Assembly (NCBI RefSeq): GCF_002205845.1
Contig: NZ_NISI01000018.1
Span: 21,766 to 85,765, forward strand
Origin: Roseateles puraquae
GTDB taxonomy: Bacteria > Pseudomonadota > Gammaproteobacteria > Burkholderiales > Burkholderiaceae_C
DNA: 64,000 bases
Direction of reading: 5' to 3'
How positions within the stretch are numbered: position 1 is the stretch's first letter; the number at the start of each line of letters is the position of its first letter. The notes beneath the pieces were generated by a model. It was not told the DNA's origin. It saw only the letters and a list, made by a program, of their open reading frames with translations, and made no database searches. Made by a program: the position numbers and the translations under genes. Below, one piece after another: positions 20,054 to 28,384 of the stretch.

Positions 20054-21703
20054 TCAGGCCTGCGCTTCGTAGCTGAAGTGGTCGAAGTCCGCGGCGCGGC
20101 GTGTGCCGGACAGGTCCTGGCAGGCCAGACCGATGAAGTTGCCGGTGAAGCCGAAGCTGCGCGCGAACTCGCCTTCGAAGTGGGTCACGTACTCGTCGCT
20201 GAGCATCGCGGTGTCGAGTTGCGGGCCGACGTCCTGCCAGGCCGCGCCGCCCTGGCGCCACTGGAACTGGTAGTGGTCGTGGCGGAACTGCACCGCGAGC
20301 TCCACCGGCCCGTCGGCCAGCTCGACCGGCGTGGCCGGCTCGGTCAGCGCGCCGCGGCGGTTGACCGTCAGCCGCAGCACGCGCAGGCCGGAATCGACGT
20401 CGCGGCTGACGTGCAAATAGGCGTGGTTGTTGGTGTTGTAGTAGGCAACGAGACCCGCCATCTGCTGGAAGTGCTCGGGCTCGAAATCCACGCGCGTCTC
20501 GACGCGGCAGTTGAAGTGCTGCTGACGCCGCGCGACCAGGCTTTGGTCGAACGTGCTCATCAGCGACTCGCGGCCCTTCAGGCGCAGCCAGCCCGGCCGT
20601 TCCGTGAGGGAGATCCAGCGCTCGTCGAAAGGCACGCGCAGCGAGTTGAGGTGCGGGTTGAGCGTGGGGCTGTCGAAGTCGTCGCGTGCGGGCTCGGGCG
20701 GGAACGGGTGCTCGGGCAGGCCGCTGTCGGCCACGTGCAGGCGCGGTGCATTGCCGCCGCCGTCAATCTCGGGCCAGTCGTCCGCGCGCCAGACGATGCG
20801 CTGCAGGCTGGTCTCGCGGCCGAGCGGGCAATGCAGATGTTGGTAGACGCCATTCTGACGATCGGTGTGGGGGCCGCTCCACTCCAGCGGCCGGCCGGCC
20901 AGGTGGGCCAGGTACCAGTCGCCGCGCGCGGTCTGCACGAGGCTGGCATGGCCGCTGCGTTGCAGGCCGTCGGTGGGCTGCTGCCAGGCGGTCAGCAGCG
21001 GGTTGCCGGGCAGGGTCTCGTAAGGCCCGTCGATGTTGCGGGAGCGGGCGAGCGTGACGGCATGTTCGTAGAAGGTGCCGCCTTCGGCGGTGAGCAGGTA
21101 GTACCAGCCATTGCGGCGATACAGGTGCGGGCCCTCCACCACGCCCAGCGGGGTGCCGGCATAGATGTTCTTCACCGGGCCCACCAGGCGGCGGGCGTCG
21201 TGGTCGTACTCCTGCAGCAGGATGCCGTTGAAGTTGTGCTTGCCCGGCTGGTGGATCCACTGCTGGTTCACGAACCAGTGGCGGCCATCGTCGTCGTGGA
21301 AGAGGCTGGGGTCGAAGCCCGAGCTGTTCATGTAGATGGGCTCGCTCCAGGGGCCGTCGATGTTGGGCGCCGTGATGAGGTAGTTGTGGACGTCCTTGTG
21401 GGCACCGTAGAGCGAGCGCACATCGGAGTAGATGAGCCAGAACTGACCGCCGGCGTAGCTCAAGCAGGGCGCCCAGACGCCGGACGAGTCAGGATGGCCG
21501 ATCAGGTCGAGCTGGCTTTTGCGGGTGACGGCATAGCTGTGGTGGCGCCAGTGCTTGAGGTCGCGCGAGTGGTGGATGCGCACGCCCGGCCACCATTCGA
21601 AGGTGGAGGTGGCGATGTAGTAGTCGTCCACGCCATCAGCGCCAGGCACACGGCAGATGGACGGGTCGGCGTGAAAGCCCGGCAGGATGGGATTGGTGAT
21701 CAT
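20054..21703 (-). CDS. xynB: Beta-xylosidase, glycoside hydrolase family 43
   Basis: The 549-residue enzyme has no signal peptide, so it should act in the cytosol on imported xylo-oligosaccharides. The GH43 five-blade propeller motifs are clear: NPILPGFHADPSICRV (general base Asp near 14), SGFDPSLFHDDDGRHWFV (Asp near 130) and GVVEGPHLYRRNGWYYLL (general acid Glu near 190). A C-terminal beta-sandwich (about 330-549, with SLRVPFDERWISLTERPGWLRL and VDFEPEHFQQMAGLVAYYN) is typical of XynB-type two-domain xylosidases. It lies 17 bp after the ROK gene and 48 bp before the symporter gene. Confidence 0.93.
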   Translation of the reverse strand: MITNPILPGFHADPSICRVPGADGVDDYYIATSTFEWWPGVRIHHSRDLKHWRHHSYAVTRKSQLDLIGHPDSSGVWAPCLSYAGGQFWLIYSDVRSLYGAHKDVHNYLITAPNIDGPWSEPIYMNSSGFDPSLFHDDDGRHWFVNQQWIHQPGKHNFNGILLQEYDHDARRLVGPVKNIYAGTPLGVVEGPHLYRRNGWYYLLTAEGGTFYEHAVTLARSRNIDGPYETLPGNPLLTAWQQPTDGLQRSGHASLVQTARGDWYLAHLAGRPLEWSGPHTDRQNGVYQHLHCPLGRETSLQRIVWRADDWPEIDGGGNAPRLHVADSGLPEHPFPPEPARDDFDSPTLNPHLNSLRVPFDERWISLTERPGWLRLKGRESLMSTFDQSLVARRQQHFNCRVETRVDFEPEHFQQMAGLVAYYNTNNHAYLHVSRDVDSGLRVLRLTVNRRGALTEPATPVELADGPVELAVQFRHDHYQFQWRQGGAAWQDVGPQLDTAMLSDEYVTHFEGEFARSFGFTGNFIGLACQDLSGTRRAADFDHFSYEAQA

Positions 21704-21720
21704 GAGGAGCGCAGGAAAGG

Positions 21721-22920
21721 TCAGGCCGCCACGGCCAGGCGGCGGGCGGCGATCAGGGGACGGGTGAGCCGGTAGCGGGCCAGGGCGGCCGCGCCAACGG
21801 GCACGGCGTCGGCCCCGAAGCGGGACAGGGTGACGGTGGGAGAGGATTCGCCGGCCGCGCCCGCCAGCTCCTCCAGCGTGGCGAAGGCGTGCTGCAGGAA
21901 GGGCGGGCCCAGCTCGACGGACGGCCCGCCGAGCACGATGCGGCCGGGGTCATAGGCGGCGCACAGGTTGCCCAGCAGCAGGCCGAGGTAGCGGCCGGCG
22001 TTGGCCACGGCGGCGCGGCAGTCGGGCTGCTCGGCGTCGAGCCGGCGCCGCACCTCGGCGAGGCCACCGGCGTCATCGGCCGCGGGCAGCATGGCGCGCA
22101 GGCCGATCAGGGTCTCGGCGCAGCCGCGCCGGCCGCAGCTGCAACGGGGGCCGTCCAGCGCCAGTGTCATGTGGCCGACCTCGCCGGCCAGGCCGCGCGC
22201 GCCGGTCAGCAGCCGGTCCTCGACGATGACGCCGGCACCGACGCCCACGCCCAGGCTCAGGTAGATGAGCGGGTCGGCCCGGCCTTCGCTGCCGAACTCC
22301 AGCTCGCCCAGGGCCGCCACGTCGGCCTCGTTCTGAACGAACATCGGCACGGTCTGCAACGGCGTGCCGCGCAGATGCTCGGTCAGCAACTGGCCGACTG
22401 GCAGGTCGCGCCAGCCGAGGTTGGGGGCGAAATGCAGGTGCCCGGTGGCTTCATCCACGCCGCCGGGCAGGCCGATGCCGATGCCGATCACCTGCTGCTG
22501 CGGCGTGTCCAGCCGTGCGTGCAACTGCACCAGCAGCTTGGCCGCGCGCACCAGGGCCAGCTGCGGGTCGCGGGCAGCGTCCAGCGGCGAGCGCAGCCGC
22601 GCCAGCACGTCGCCGGTCAAGGACGTGACGACCGCGTTCACACCGTCCACGCCCATTTCGGCGCCGAGCAGCACCAGGCGGCCTGGGTCGATGAAGAGCG
22701 GCGTGGGGCGGCGGCCGAGTTCGCCGGTGGCGACCACCTCGCGTTCCAGCAGCCAGCCTTCGGCGATGAGCTCCTTCACCAGCGTGCTGACGGTCGACTT
22801 GGTGAGCTGCAAGGCTTCCGCCACCGCGGCGCGCGACTGCCCGGGCTGTGCGCCCAGGTGCCGCACGATGGCCATGCGGTTGAGGTCCTTGAGCAGATGC
22901 TGGTCGGCGGTGAACTGCAT
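21721..22920 (-). CDS. ROK family transcriptional regulator, XylR-type
   Basis: The roughly 399-residue protein joins an N-terminal winged helix-turn-helix (about 15-70, AVAEALQLTKSTVSTLVKELIAEGWL) to a ROK sugar-binding domain (LLGAEMGVDGVNAVV near 88). The zinc motif is CSCGRRGCAE at about 262. This is the build of Gram-positive XylR and NagC repressors. The ATG at 22920 is chosen because GAAGG precedes it with good spacing; the open frame continues to a TTG at 22932. It is the first gene of the xylose operon and probably autoregulates it. A second regulator of LacI type is encoded across the divergent promoter. Confidence 0.88.
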   Translation of the reverse strand: MQFTADQHLLKDLNRMAIVRHLGAQPGQSRAAVAEALQLTKSTVSTLVKELIAEGWLLEREVVATGELGRRPTPLFIDPGRLVLLGAEMGVDGVNAVVTSLTGDVLARLRSPLDAARDPQLALVRAAKLLVQLHARLDTPQQQVIGIGIGLPGGVDEATGHLHFAPNLGWRDLPVGQLLTEHLRGTPLQTVPMFVQNEADVAALGELEFGSEGRADPLIYLSLGVGVGAGVIVEDRLLTGARGLAGEVGHMTLALDGPRCSCGRRGCAETLIGLRAMLPAADDAGGLAEVRRRLDAEQPDCRAAVANAGRYLGLLLGNLCAAYDPGRIVLGGPSVELGPPFLQHAFATLEELAGAAGESSPTVTLSRFGADAVPVGAAALARYRLTRPLIAARRLAVAA

Positions 22921-23081
22921 GCCTGCCTTCAAGGGGCGAGGTGCCCGTCAGCGCTGCGGCGCACGGCGGCAGCGGGGGTGGCAGGGGCGAGGGTCAACGT
23001 GTGTCTCCGGGAACGCAGCGCTCCAGGGCCACTCGGCGGGCGAGGGGCTTTGGGCGCCGGATTGGCTTGCTGTGAGCTCAA

Positions 23082-23095
23082 ATGTAGCGCTACCA
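23082..23095. promoter_or_regulatory. LacI-type operator, resembling a xyl-box
   Basis: The core GTAGCGCTAC (23084-23093) is a perfect palindrome with a central CG, the usual LacI-family form. On the minus strand the site reads TGGTAGCGCTACAT. I recall a xyl-box TGGTAGCGCTAACA for xylan genes of Xanthomonas, and this site agrees with it at 11 of 14 positions. It lies 73 bp upstream of the GH67 gene and just before a possible -35 (TTGCTT at 23098). It is in the only gap shared by both arms of the xylan locus; the LacI protein encoded at 25354 is the likely ligand. Confidence 0.65.
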
Positions 23096-23166
23096 TTTTG
23101 CTTCGCGCAAGCACGTTTTCTCTAACATTCCCGCGCCTCCGGGGTCGGGCCACCGAAGGAGACCGC

Positions 23167-25299
23167 ATGAAGTTCTGGGCCCGAACCCTGGTGGGATGGC
23201 TGCTGGCCGTCGCGCTGCCAACCGCCTGGAGCGCGGTGGAAGATGGCTACGACCTGTGGCTGCGCTACCGGCCCCTGCCGCCTCAGGCGGCGGCGGCACT
23301 GGCTGCGCAAGCGCGCAGCCTCGTGATCGCGCCTGGAGCGGCCACCTCGCCCGTGCTGAGCGCGGCGCTGGGGGATCTGCAACGCGGCATCCAGGGCCTG
23401 ACCGGACGCCTGCCGGCGGTGGCCACGGTGCCGCAGCCGGGTGCCCTGCTGCTGGTCACGCCGGCCACCGCGCCAGCCGGCCTCACCCTGCCCTGGCAGG
23501 CGCTCGGCGGCGAGGGCTATCTGCTGCGGCGCGTGCGGCTGCAGGGCCGGGAGGTCACGGTGATCGCAGCCAACGCCGACCGCGGTCTGCTCTACGGGAG
23601 CTTCGCCTGGCTGCGTGCCGCGCAGACCGGCGCCGACCTGGCGCGCCTGGACGAGTTCAGCGCGCCCCGGCTGCCGCTGCGCCTCCTCAATCACTGGGAC
23701 AACCTCGACCGCAGCGTGGAGCGCGGCTATGCCGGCTCTTCGATCTGGGACTGGTGGAAGCTGCCGGACCTGCGCGATGCACGCTACGTCGATTACGCCC
23801 GCGCCAACGCATCCCTGGGCATCAATGGGACGGTGCTCAACAACGTGAATGCCAAGGCCGAGTCGCTGACGGCGCCTTACCTCGCCAAGGCGGCGGCCCT
23901 GGCGCAGGTGTTCAGGCCCTACGGCCTGCGGGTCTACCTGTCCGCGCGTTTCTCGGCGCCGGTGGAACTGGGCGGGCTCCAGACGGCCGACCCGCTCGAT
24001 CCGGCGGTGCGCGCCTGGTGGCGAGCCAAGGCGGACGAGATCTACCGTGCCATCCCGGATTTCGGCGGCTTCCTGGTCAAGGCCAATTCCGAGGGCCAGC
24101 CCGGCCCGCAGGACTATGGCCGCAGCCATGCCGACGGCGCCAACATGCTGGCCGAGGTGCTGGCGCCGCATGGCGGCATCGTGATGTGGCGAGCCTTCGT
24201 CTATGCCCCTGACGCGCGCGACCGCGCGGCCCAGGGCTTCGCCGAGTTCCAGCCGCTGGACGGGCAGTTCGCAGCCAACGTCATCGTGCAGGTCAAGAAC
24301 GGGCCGATCGACTTCCAGCCGCGCGAGCCCTTCCATCCGTTGTTCGGCGCCATGCCTCGCACCGCCACGGCGCTGGAGGTGCAGATCACGAAGGAATACC
24401 TCGGCTTCTCGACCCACCTCGTCTACCTCGGGCCGCTGTTCGAAGAAGTGCTGCGCGCGGACACCCATCGCCCGGCGCCGGGGGCCACCGTCGCGCGGCA
24501 GATCACGGCCATGGCCGGCGTGGCCAACATCGGCACCGATCGCAACTGGTGCGGCTCCCACTTCGACTGCGCCAACTGGTATGCCTTCGGGCGACTGGCC
24601 TGGGACACCGACCTGGCGGCCGCCCGCGTGGCGCGCGAGTGGGTGCAGCAGACCTTCACCCGTGACCGCCGGGCTGTCGACACCGTCACCGCGCTGATGC
24701 TCGATTCACGCGAGGCGGTGGTCGACTACATGACCCCGCTGGGCCTGCATCACCTGATGGGCACCGGTCACCACCACGGGCCGGCGCCCTGGGTCAGCGA
24801 CCTGGAGCGGGCTGACTGGAACCCGACCTACTTCCACCGAGCGGGCCCCGACGGCATCGGGTTTGATCGGTCGCCGCGCGGCAGCGGCTCGGTGGCGCAG
24901 TACGCGCCGGCGCTGGCCGCGCGCTGGTCTGAGCCCGCCACCACGCCCGAGGCCTTGCTGCTGTGGTTCCATCACCTGCCCTGGGACCACCGCATGGCCT
25001 CGGGCCGCACGCTGTGGCAGGAACTCGTGGCCCACTACGACCGCGGCGTGGCCCGCGTGGAGGCCATGCGCGAGCAATGGGCGGGCCTGCGAGGCGTCGT
25101 GGATGCGCGGCGGCATGCCGAGGTCACCGCCTACCTGGCGGTGCAGGCCCGCGAGGCGCGCTGGTGGCGGGACGCCTGCCTGGCTTACTTCCAGGCGGTG
25201 TCAGGCCTGCCGTGGCCCGCGGGCACGCAGCCGCCCGCGGAAGCACTGGAGGCCTACCGGGCCCGCCGATTCAAATTCGCACCGGGTCAGGGCGGGTGA
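23167..25299 (+). CDS. aguA: Exported alpha-glucuronidase, glycoside hydrolase family 67
   Basis: The 710-residue enzyme removes (4-O-methyl)glucuronic acid from the non-reducing end of glucuronoxylan oligosaccharides. A signal peptide (TLVGWLLAVALPTAWSA) indicates a periplasmic location, unlike many cytosolic GH67 enzymes. The three GH67 parts are visible: an N-terminal alpha/beta domain (about 25-155), a barrel (about 170-480, with LLNHWDNLDRSVERGYAG, NGTVLNNVNAKAESL and FGGFLVKANSEGQPGP) and a C-terminal helical domain (MTPLGLHHLMGTGHHHGPAPW). The ATG at 23167 starts the signal peptide; the open frame upstream belongs to the antisense of the ROK gene. Confidence 0.95.
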   Translation: MKFWARTLVGWLLAVALPTAWSAVEDGYDLWLRYRPLPPQAAAALAAQARSLVIAPGAATSPVLSAALGDLQRGIQGLTGRLPAVATVPQPGALLLVTPATAPAGLTLPWQALGGEGYLLRRVRLQGREVTVIAANADRGLLYGSFAWLRAAQTGADLARLDEFSAPRLPLRLLNHWDNLDRSVERGYAGSSIWDWWKLPDLRDARYVDYARANASLGINGTVLNNVNAKAESLTAPYLAKAAALAQVFRPYGLRVYLSARFSAPVELGGLQTADPLDPAVRAWWRAKADEIYRAIPDFGGFLVKANSEGQPGPQDYGRSHADGANMLAEVLAPHGGIVMWRAFVYAPDARDRAAQGFAEFQPLDGQFAANVIVQVKNGPIDFQPREPFHPLFGAMPRTATALEVQITKEYLGFSTHLVYLGPLFEEVLRADTHRPAPGATVARQITAMAGVANIGTDRNWCGSHFDCANWYAFGRLAWDTDLAAARVAREWVQQTFTRDRRAVDTVTALMLDSREAVVDYMTPLGLHHLMGTGHHHGPAPWVSDLERADWNPTYFHRAGPDGIGFDRSPRGSGSVAQYAPALAARWSEPATTPEALLLWFHHLPWDHRMASGRTLWQELVAHYDRGVARVEAMREQWAGLRGVVDARRHAEVTAYLAVQAREARWWRDACLAYFQAVSGLPWPAGTQPPAEALEAYRARRFKFAPGQGG

Positions 25300-25353
25300 C
25301 GCCCCCTCAAATATGATTGTGCGACCAAGCTCACCACCACCTGAGGGACACCT

Positions 25354-26442
25354 TTGAAGCCTACCGTTCGTGCTGGCCGCAGCACCAAGGTCGCCACCAT
25401 CGCCGATGTCGCACGACTGGCCGGGGTGTCGCCGATGACGGTGTCCCGGGTCATCAATGGCGAGCAGAACGTCCGGCCCGGCACCCGCGAGAAGGTGCAC
25501 GCCGCCGTGGCCGAGCTCAATTACCTGCCCAACCAAGCCGCCCGCCACCTCGCCGGATCGGAGCCCATCCGCATCGGCATGCTCTACATCGACCCGACGG
25601 CGGGCTATCTCAACGAATTCCTGATCGGGCTGCTCAACAAGGCCACGCTGCGCCATGTGCAGTTGGTGGTGCAGCGCTGCGAGGCGGCGCGCGAGGGCGA
25701 GGAGAAGCCGGTGGCCGAGATGATCGCCAACGGCATCGACGGCCTGATCCTGCCGCCCCCCTTCTGCGACTCCCAGCCGCTGCTCAAGCTCGTGGCCGAG
25801 ACCGACACGCCGGCCGTGGTCGTGTCCGCGGGCCAGCCGCCGGAGGCCGTGTGCGCTGTCGGCATCAACGACTTTGACGCCGCCTACGAGATGACGCGCC
25901 ACCTGCTGAACCTCGGCCATCACCGGCTGGGCTTCATCATCGGCGACCCCTACCAGAGCAGCAGCGCGCGGCGCCTGGCGGGCTTTCATGCGGCGATGGC
26001 CGATGCGGGCCTGAACATCGAGGAGGAAGAGGTCGTCGCGCAGGGCATGTTCACCTACCGCTCGGGCCTGGATGCGGCCGAGTTCCTGCTGTCGCAGGAG
26101 CGCCGCCCCACGGCCATCTTCGCGAGCAACGACGACATGGCAGCAGCGACCGTCGCCATCGCCCACCGCATGGGGCTGGACGTGCCCAGCGACCTGACCG
26201 TCGTCGGTTTCGACGACGCCCCCCTGGCCACCACCATCTGGCCCGAACTCACCACCGTGCGCCAGCCCATCATGGAGATGGCCGGCGCCGCGGTGGATCT
26301 GCTGGTGCGCCACATCAAGGCGCGCCGCACCGGCGAGCCTCTGCCCTGCGAGCATGAGCTCATGGATTTCGAACTGGTCCGACGCCAGTCCGACGCGGCC
26401 CCGCGGCTGAGACCCAAGCCCCTCGCCCAGGCGCGCCGCTGA
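25354..26442 (+). CDS. LacI family transcriptional regulator of the xylan/glucuronate genes
   Basis: The 362-residue repressor has a canonical LacI helix-turn-helix (about 15-37, TIADVARLAGVSPMTVSRVINGE), a hinge and a periplasmic-binding-protein-like effector domain (IRIGMLYIDPTAGYLNEFLIG about 72, ending with LTVVGFDDAPLATTIWPELTTVRQP about 280). The start is TTG at 25354, supported by GAGGG eight bases upstream. It lies 54 bp after aguA and before the glucuronate oxidation genes. It is therefore the best candidate to bind the GTAGCGCTAC dyad at 23084. Its inducer is probably a xylose- or glucuronate-derived sugar, which is inference. Confidence 0.92.
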   Translation: MKPTVRAGRSTKVATIADVARLAGVSPMTVSRVINGEQNVRPGTREKVHAAVAELNYLPNQAARHLAGSEPIRIGMLYIDPTAGYLNEFLIGLLNKATLRHVQLVVQRCEAAREGEEKPVAEMIANGIDGLILPPPFCDSQPLLKLVAETDTPAVVVSAGQPPEAVCAVGINDFDAAYEMTRHLLNLGHHRLGFIIGDPYQSSSARRLAGFHAAMADAGLNIEEEEVVAQGMFTYRSGLDAAEFLLSQERRPTAIFASNDDMAAATVAIAHRMGLDVPSDLTVVGFDDAPLATTIWPELTTVRQPIMEMAGAAVDLLVRHIKARRTGEPLPCEHELMDFELVRRQSDAAPRLRPKPLAQARR

Positions 26443-26477
26443 ACGCGCGTGCGCCTGGTCGGCCCCCCGAGGGGACG

Positions 26478-26512
26478 GCGATGCGTGCGGCATGGCGCCG
26501 CAAGCACATCGC
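26478..26512 (+). other. Intercistronic hairpin between lacI and uronate dehydrogenase genes
   Basis: GCGATG (26478-26483) and TGCGGC (26486-26491) pair with GCCGCA (26497-26502) and CATCGC (26507-26512) around a five-base loop, giving two 6-bp stems with an internal loop. No T-tract follows. It could attenuate or protect the transcript between the regulator and the catabolic genes. The 127-bp gap shows nothing else. Confidence 0.4.
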
Positions 26513-26569
26513 CCGCCGGCCGGCTTGGGGCGGCCCGGCGCTCGGCCAACGGTGAAACCCGTGATCACG

Positions 26570-27412
26570 ATGAGCCACGACATGGAACGACTCTCTGCCC
26601 CGCGCTTCAAGCGCCTGCTGCTGACCGGCGCCGCCGGCAACCTCGGTCGCGTGCTGCGCCCGCGCATGAAGCACTACTGCGACGTGCTGCGCCTGTCCGA
26701 CCTGGCCCCCATGGACCCCGCCGGCGAGGGCGAGGAAGTGGTGCAGGCGCCGCTCGAAGACCTCGCCGCGATGCAGTCGCTCTTGAAGGACGTGGACGCC
26801 GTGCTGCACTTTGGCGGCGTGTCCATCGAGAAGCCCTTCGACGTGGTGCTGCCGGCCAACATCGTCGGCGCCTACAACGTGTACGAAGCGGCGCGCCAGC
26901 GCGGCGTCAAGCGCATCGTGTTCGCGAGCTCCAACCACGTCATCGGCTTCTACAGCCAGGGCGAGACCATCACGCCCCAGGCACTGCCGCGGCCCGACAG
27001 CTACTACGGCCTGTCCAAGGCCTTCGGTGAGAACCTGGCGCAGTTCTACTTCGACCGCTACGGCCTGGAAACCGTCAGCCTGCGCATCGGCTCCTGCTGG
27101 CCCGAGCCGACCGACCGCCGCATGCTCGCCAGCTGGCTCAGCTACGACGACCTGGAGCGGTTGTTGGTGGCTGCGCTGAGCGCGCCTGTGGTCGGCCACA
27201 GTGTCATCTACGGCGTGAGCGACAACCGCTCGACCTGGTGGGACAACAGCGCGGCGCGCCACATCGGCTACCGGCCCCAGGACAGCTCCGAGCCCTGGCG
27301 CGCCCAGGTGGAGGCGGCCCATCCTTACGTGGACCCAAGCCGGCCCGAAGTGCGCTGCCAGGGCGGCGGCTTCGTGGTGCTGGGCCCCTTCGAGAAAGAC
27401 CCGGCGCCATGA
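26570..27412 (+). CDS. NAD-dependent uronate dehydrogenase
   Basis: The 280-residue cytosolic enzyme of the extended SDR/epimerase family oxidises D-glucuronate or galacturonate to the aldarolactone. Evidence includes the Rossmann motif LLLTGAAGNLGR (about 16-27), VLHFGGVSIEKPFD, IVFASSNHVIGFY, the catalytic SYYGLSKAFGE (Tyr-x-x-x-Lys) and RIGSCWPEP with WWDNS, which closely track known Udh proteins. The ATG at 26570 is used; an in-frame ATG at 26582 is equally possible because neither has a strong ribosome site. The stop overlaps the next start as ATGA. Its position after GH67 explains the fate of released glucuronate. Confidence 0.9.
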   Translation: MSHDMERLSAPRFKRLLLTGAAGNLGRVLRPRMKHYCDVLRLSDLAPMDPAGEGEEVVQAPLEDLAAMQSLLKDVDAVLHFGGVSIEKPFDVVLPANIVGAYNVYEAARQRGVKRIVFASSNHVIGFYSQGETITPQALPRPDSYYGLSKAFGENLAQFYFDRYGLETVSLRIGSCWPEPTDRRMLASWLSYDDLERLLVAALSAPVVGHSVIYGVSDNRSTWWDNSAARHIGYRPQDSSEPWRAQVEAAHPYVDPSRPEVRCQGGGFVVLGPFEKDPAP

Positions 27413-28371
27413 ACATCGCCTTCGCCCCCAACGCGCGCCGGCCCGACCCGGCCATCGAGGTGCTGGACGACGCCTTCCTGCCGCTGCGGCTGTTTGCCGC
27501 GGGGGTCGAGCAGATCGCCACCGGCCTGGCCTGGGCCGAGGGCCCGGTGTGGTTCGGCGACGGCCGCTATCTGCTGGTGTCGGACATCCCGAACAACCGC
27601 ATCCTGCGCTGGGACGAAACGACCGGCGCAGTCAGCGACTTCCGCCGGCCGAGCAATAACGCCAACGGCCATGTGCGCGACCGCCAGGGGCGCCTGGTCA
27701 GCTGCGAGCACCTGACCCGGCGCATCACCCGCACCGAGTACGACGGCCGCATCACCGTGCTGGCCGACCGCTGGCAGGGCAAGCGCCTGAACTCGCCCAA
27801 CGACATCACCTGCGCGGCCGACGGCAGCCTGTGGTTCAGTGACCCGAGCTTCGGCATCGCGAGCGACTTCGAGGGCGAGCGCGCCGAGGCCGAACTGCCG
27901 CACGGCGTGTACCGCATCGACGGCGCGACAGGCGAGCTGAGCCTGCAGCTCGACGATCTGCAGGGGCCCAACGGCCTGGCCTTCAGCCCGGACGGCCGCA
28001 CGCTGTACGTCATCGAGAGCCGCGCCCGGCCGCACCGCCTCATCTGGGCCTATGACGCCGACGGCCCGCGGCTGTCGAACAAGCGGCTGCTGATCGACGC
28101 CGGTGGCCCTGGCGCCTTCGACGGCATGGCGGTGGATGTGCAGGGGAACCTGTGGTGCGGCTTCGGCGGTGACGGCAGCAAGGCGGCCGATCCGGCGCAA
28201 CTCGACGGCGTGCGGGTCTACAGCCCCGAAGGCCGGCCGCTGGCTCACATCCATCTGCCGGAGCGCTGCGCCAACCTGTGCTTCGGCGGGGCCAAGGGCA
28301 ACCGGCTCTTCATGGCCAGCACGCACTCGGTCTACGCGCTCTACGTGAACACCCGCGGCGCGGTGGCCTGA
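27409..28371 (+). CDS. SMP-30/gluconolactonase family lactonase
   Basis: The 320-residue six-bladed propeller protein belongs to the SMP-30/gluconolactonase family. Typical pieces are LAWAEGPVWFGDGRYLLVSDIPNNRILRW (metal-binding Glu), CEHLTRRITRTEYDG, LNSPNDITCAADGSLWFSDPSFG (Asn/Asp metal site) and GGPGAFDGMAVDVQGNLWCG. It overlaps the uronate dehydrogenase gene by 4 bp, so it most likely opens the glucaro-1,5-lactone made by that enzyme. No signal peptide is seen. The annotated gluconolactonase activity is a family default rather than the likely reaction here. Confidence 0.9.
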   Translation: MNIAFAPNARRPDPAIEVLDDAFLPLRLFAAGVEQIATGLAWAEGPVWFGDGRYLLVSDIPNNRILRWDETTGAVSDFRRPSNNANGHVRDRQGRLVSCEHLTRRITRTEYDGRITVLADRWQGKRLNSPNDITCAADGSLWFSDPSFGIASDFEGERAEAELPHGVYRIDGATGELSLQLDDLQGPNGLAFSPDGRTLYVIESRARPHRLIWAYDADGPRLSNKRLLIDAGGPGAFDGMAVDVQGNLWCGFGGDGSKAADPAQLDGVRVYSPEGRPLAHIHLPERCANLCFGGAKGNRLFMASTHSVYALYVNTRGAVA

Positions 28372-28384
28372 GGGCGGGGCGAAC

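Noticed and set aside
19106..21775. 889-residue open frame antisense to the symporter and GH43 genes
   Set aside because: Valine- and glycine-rich shadow without motifs.
21889..23166. N-terminal extension of GH67 by 426 residues
   Set aside because: The extension is antisense to the ROK gene; the signal peptide at 23167 marks the true start.
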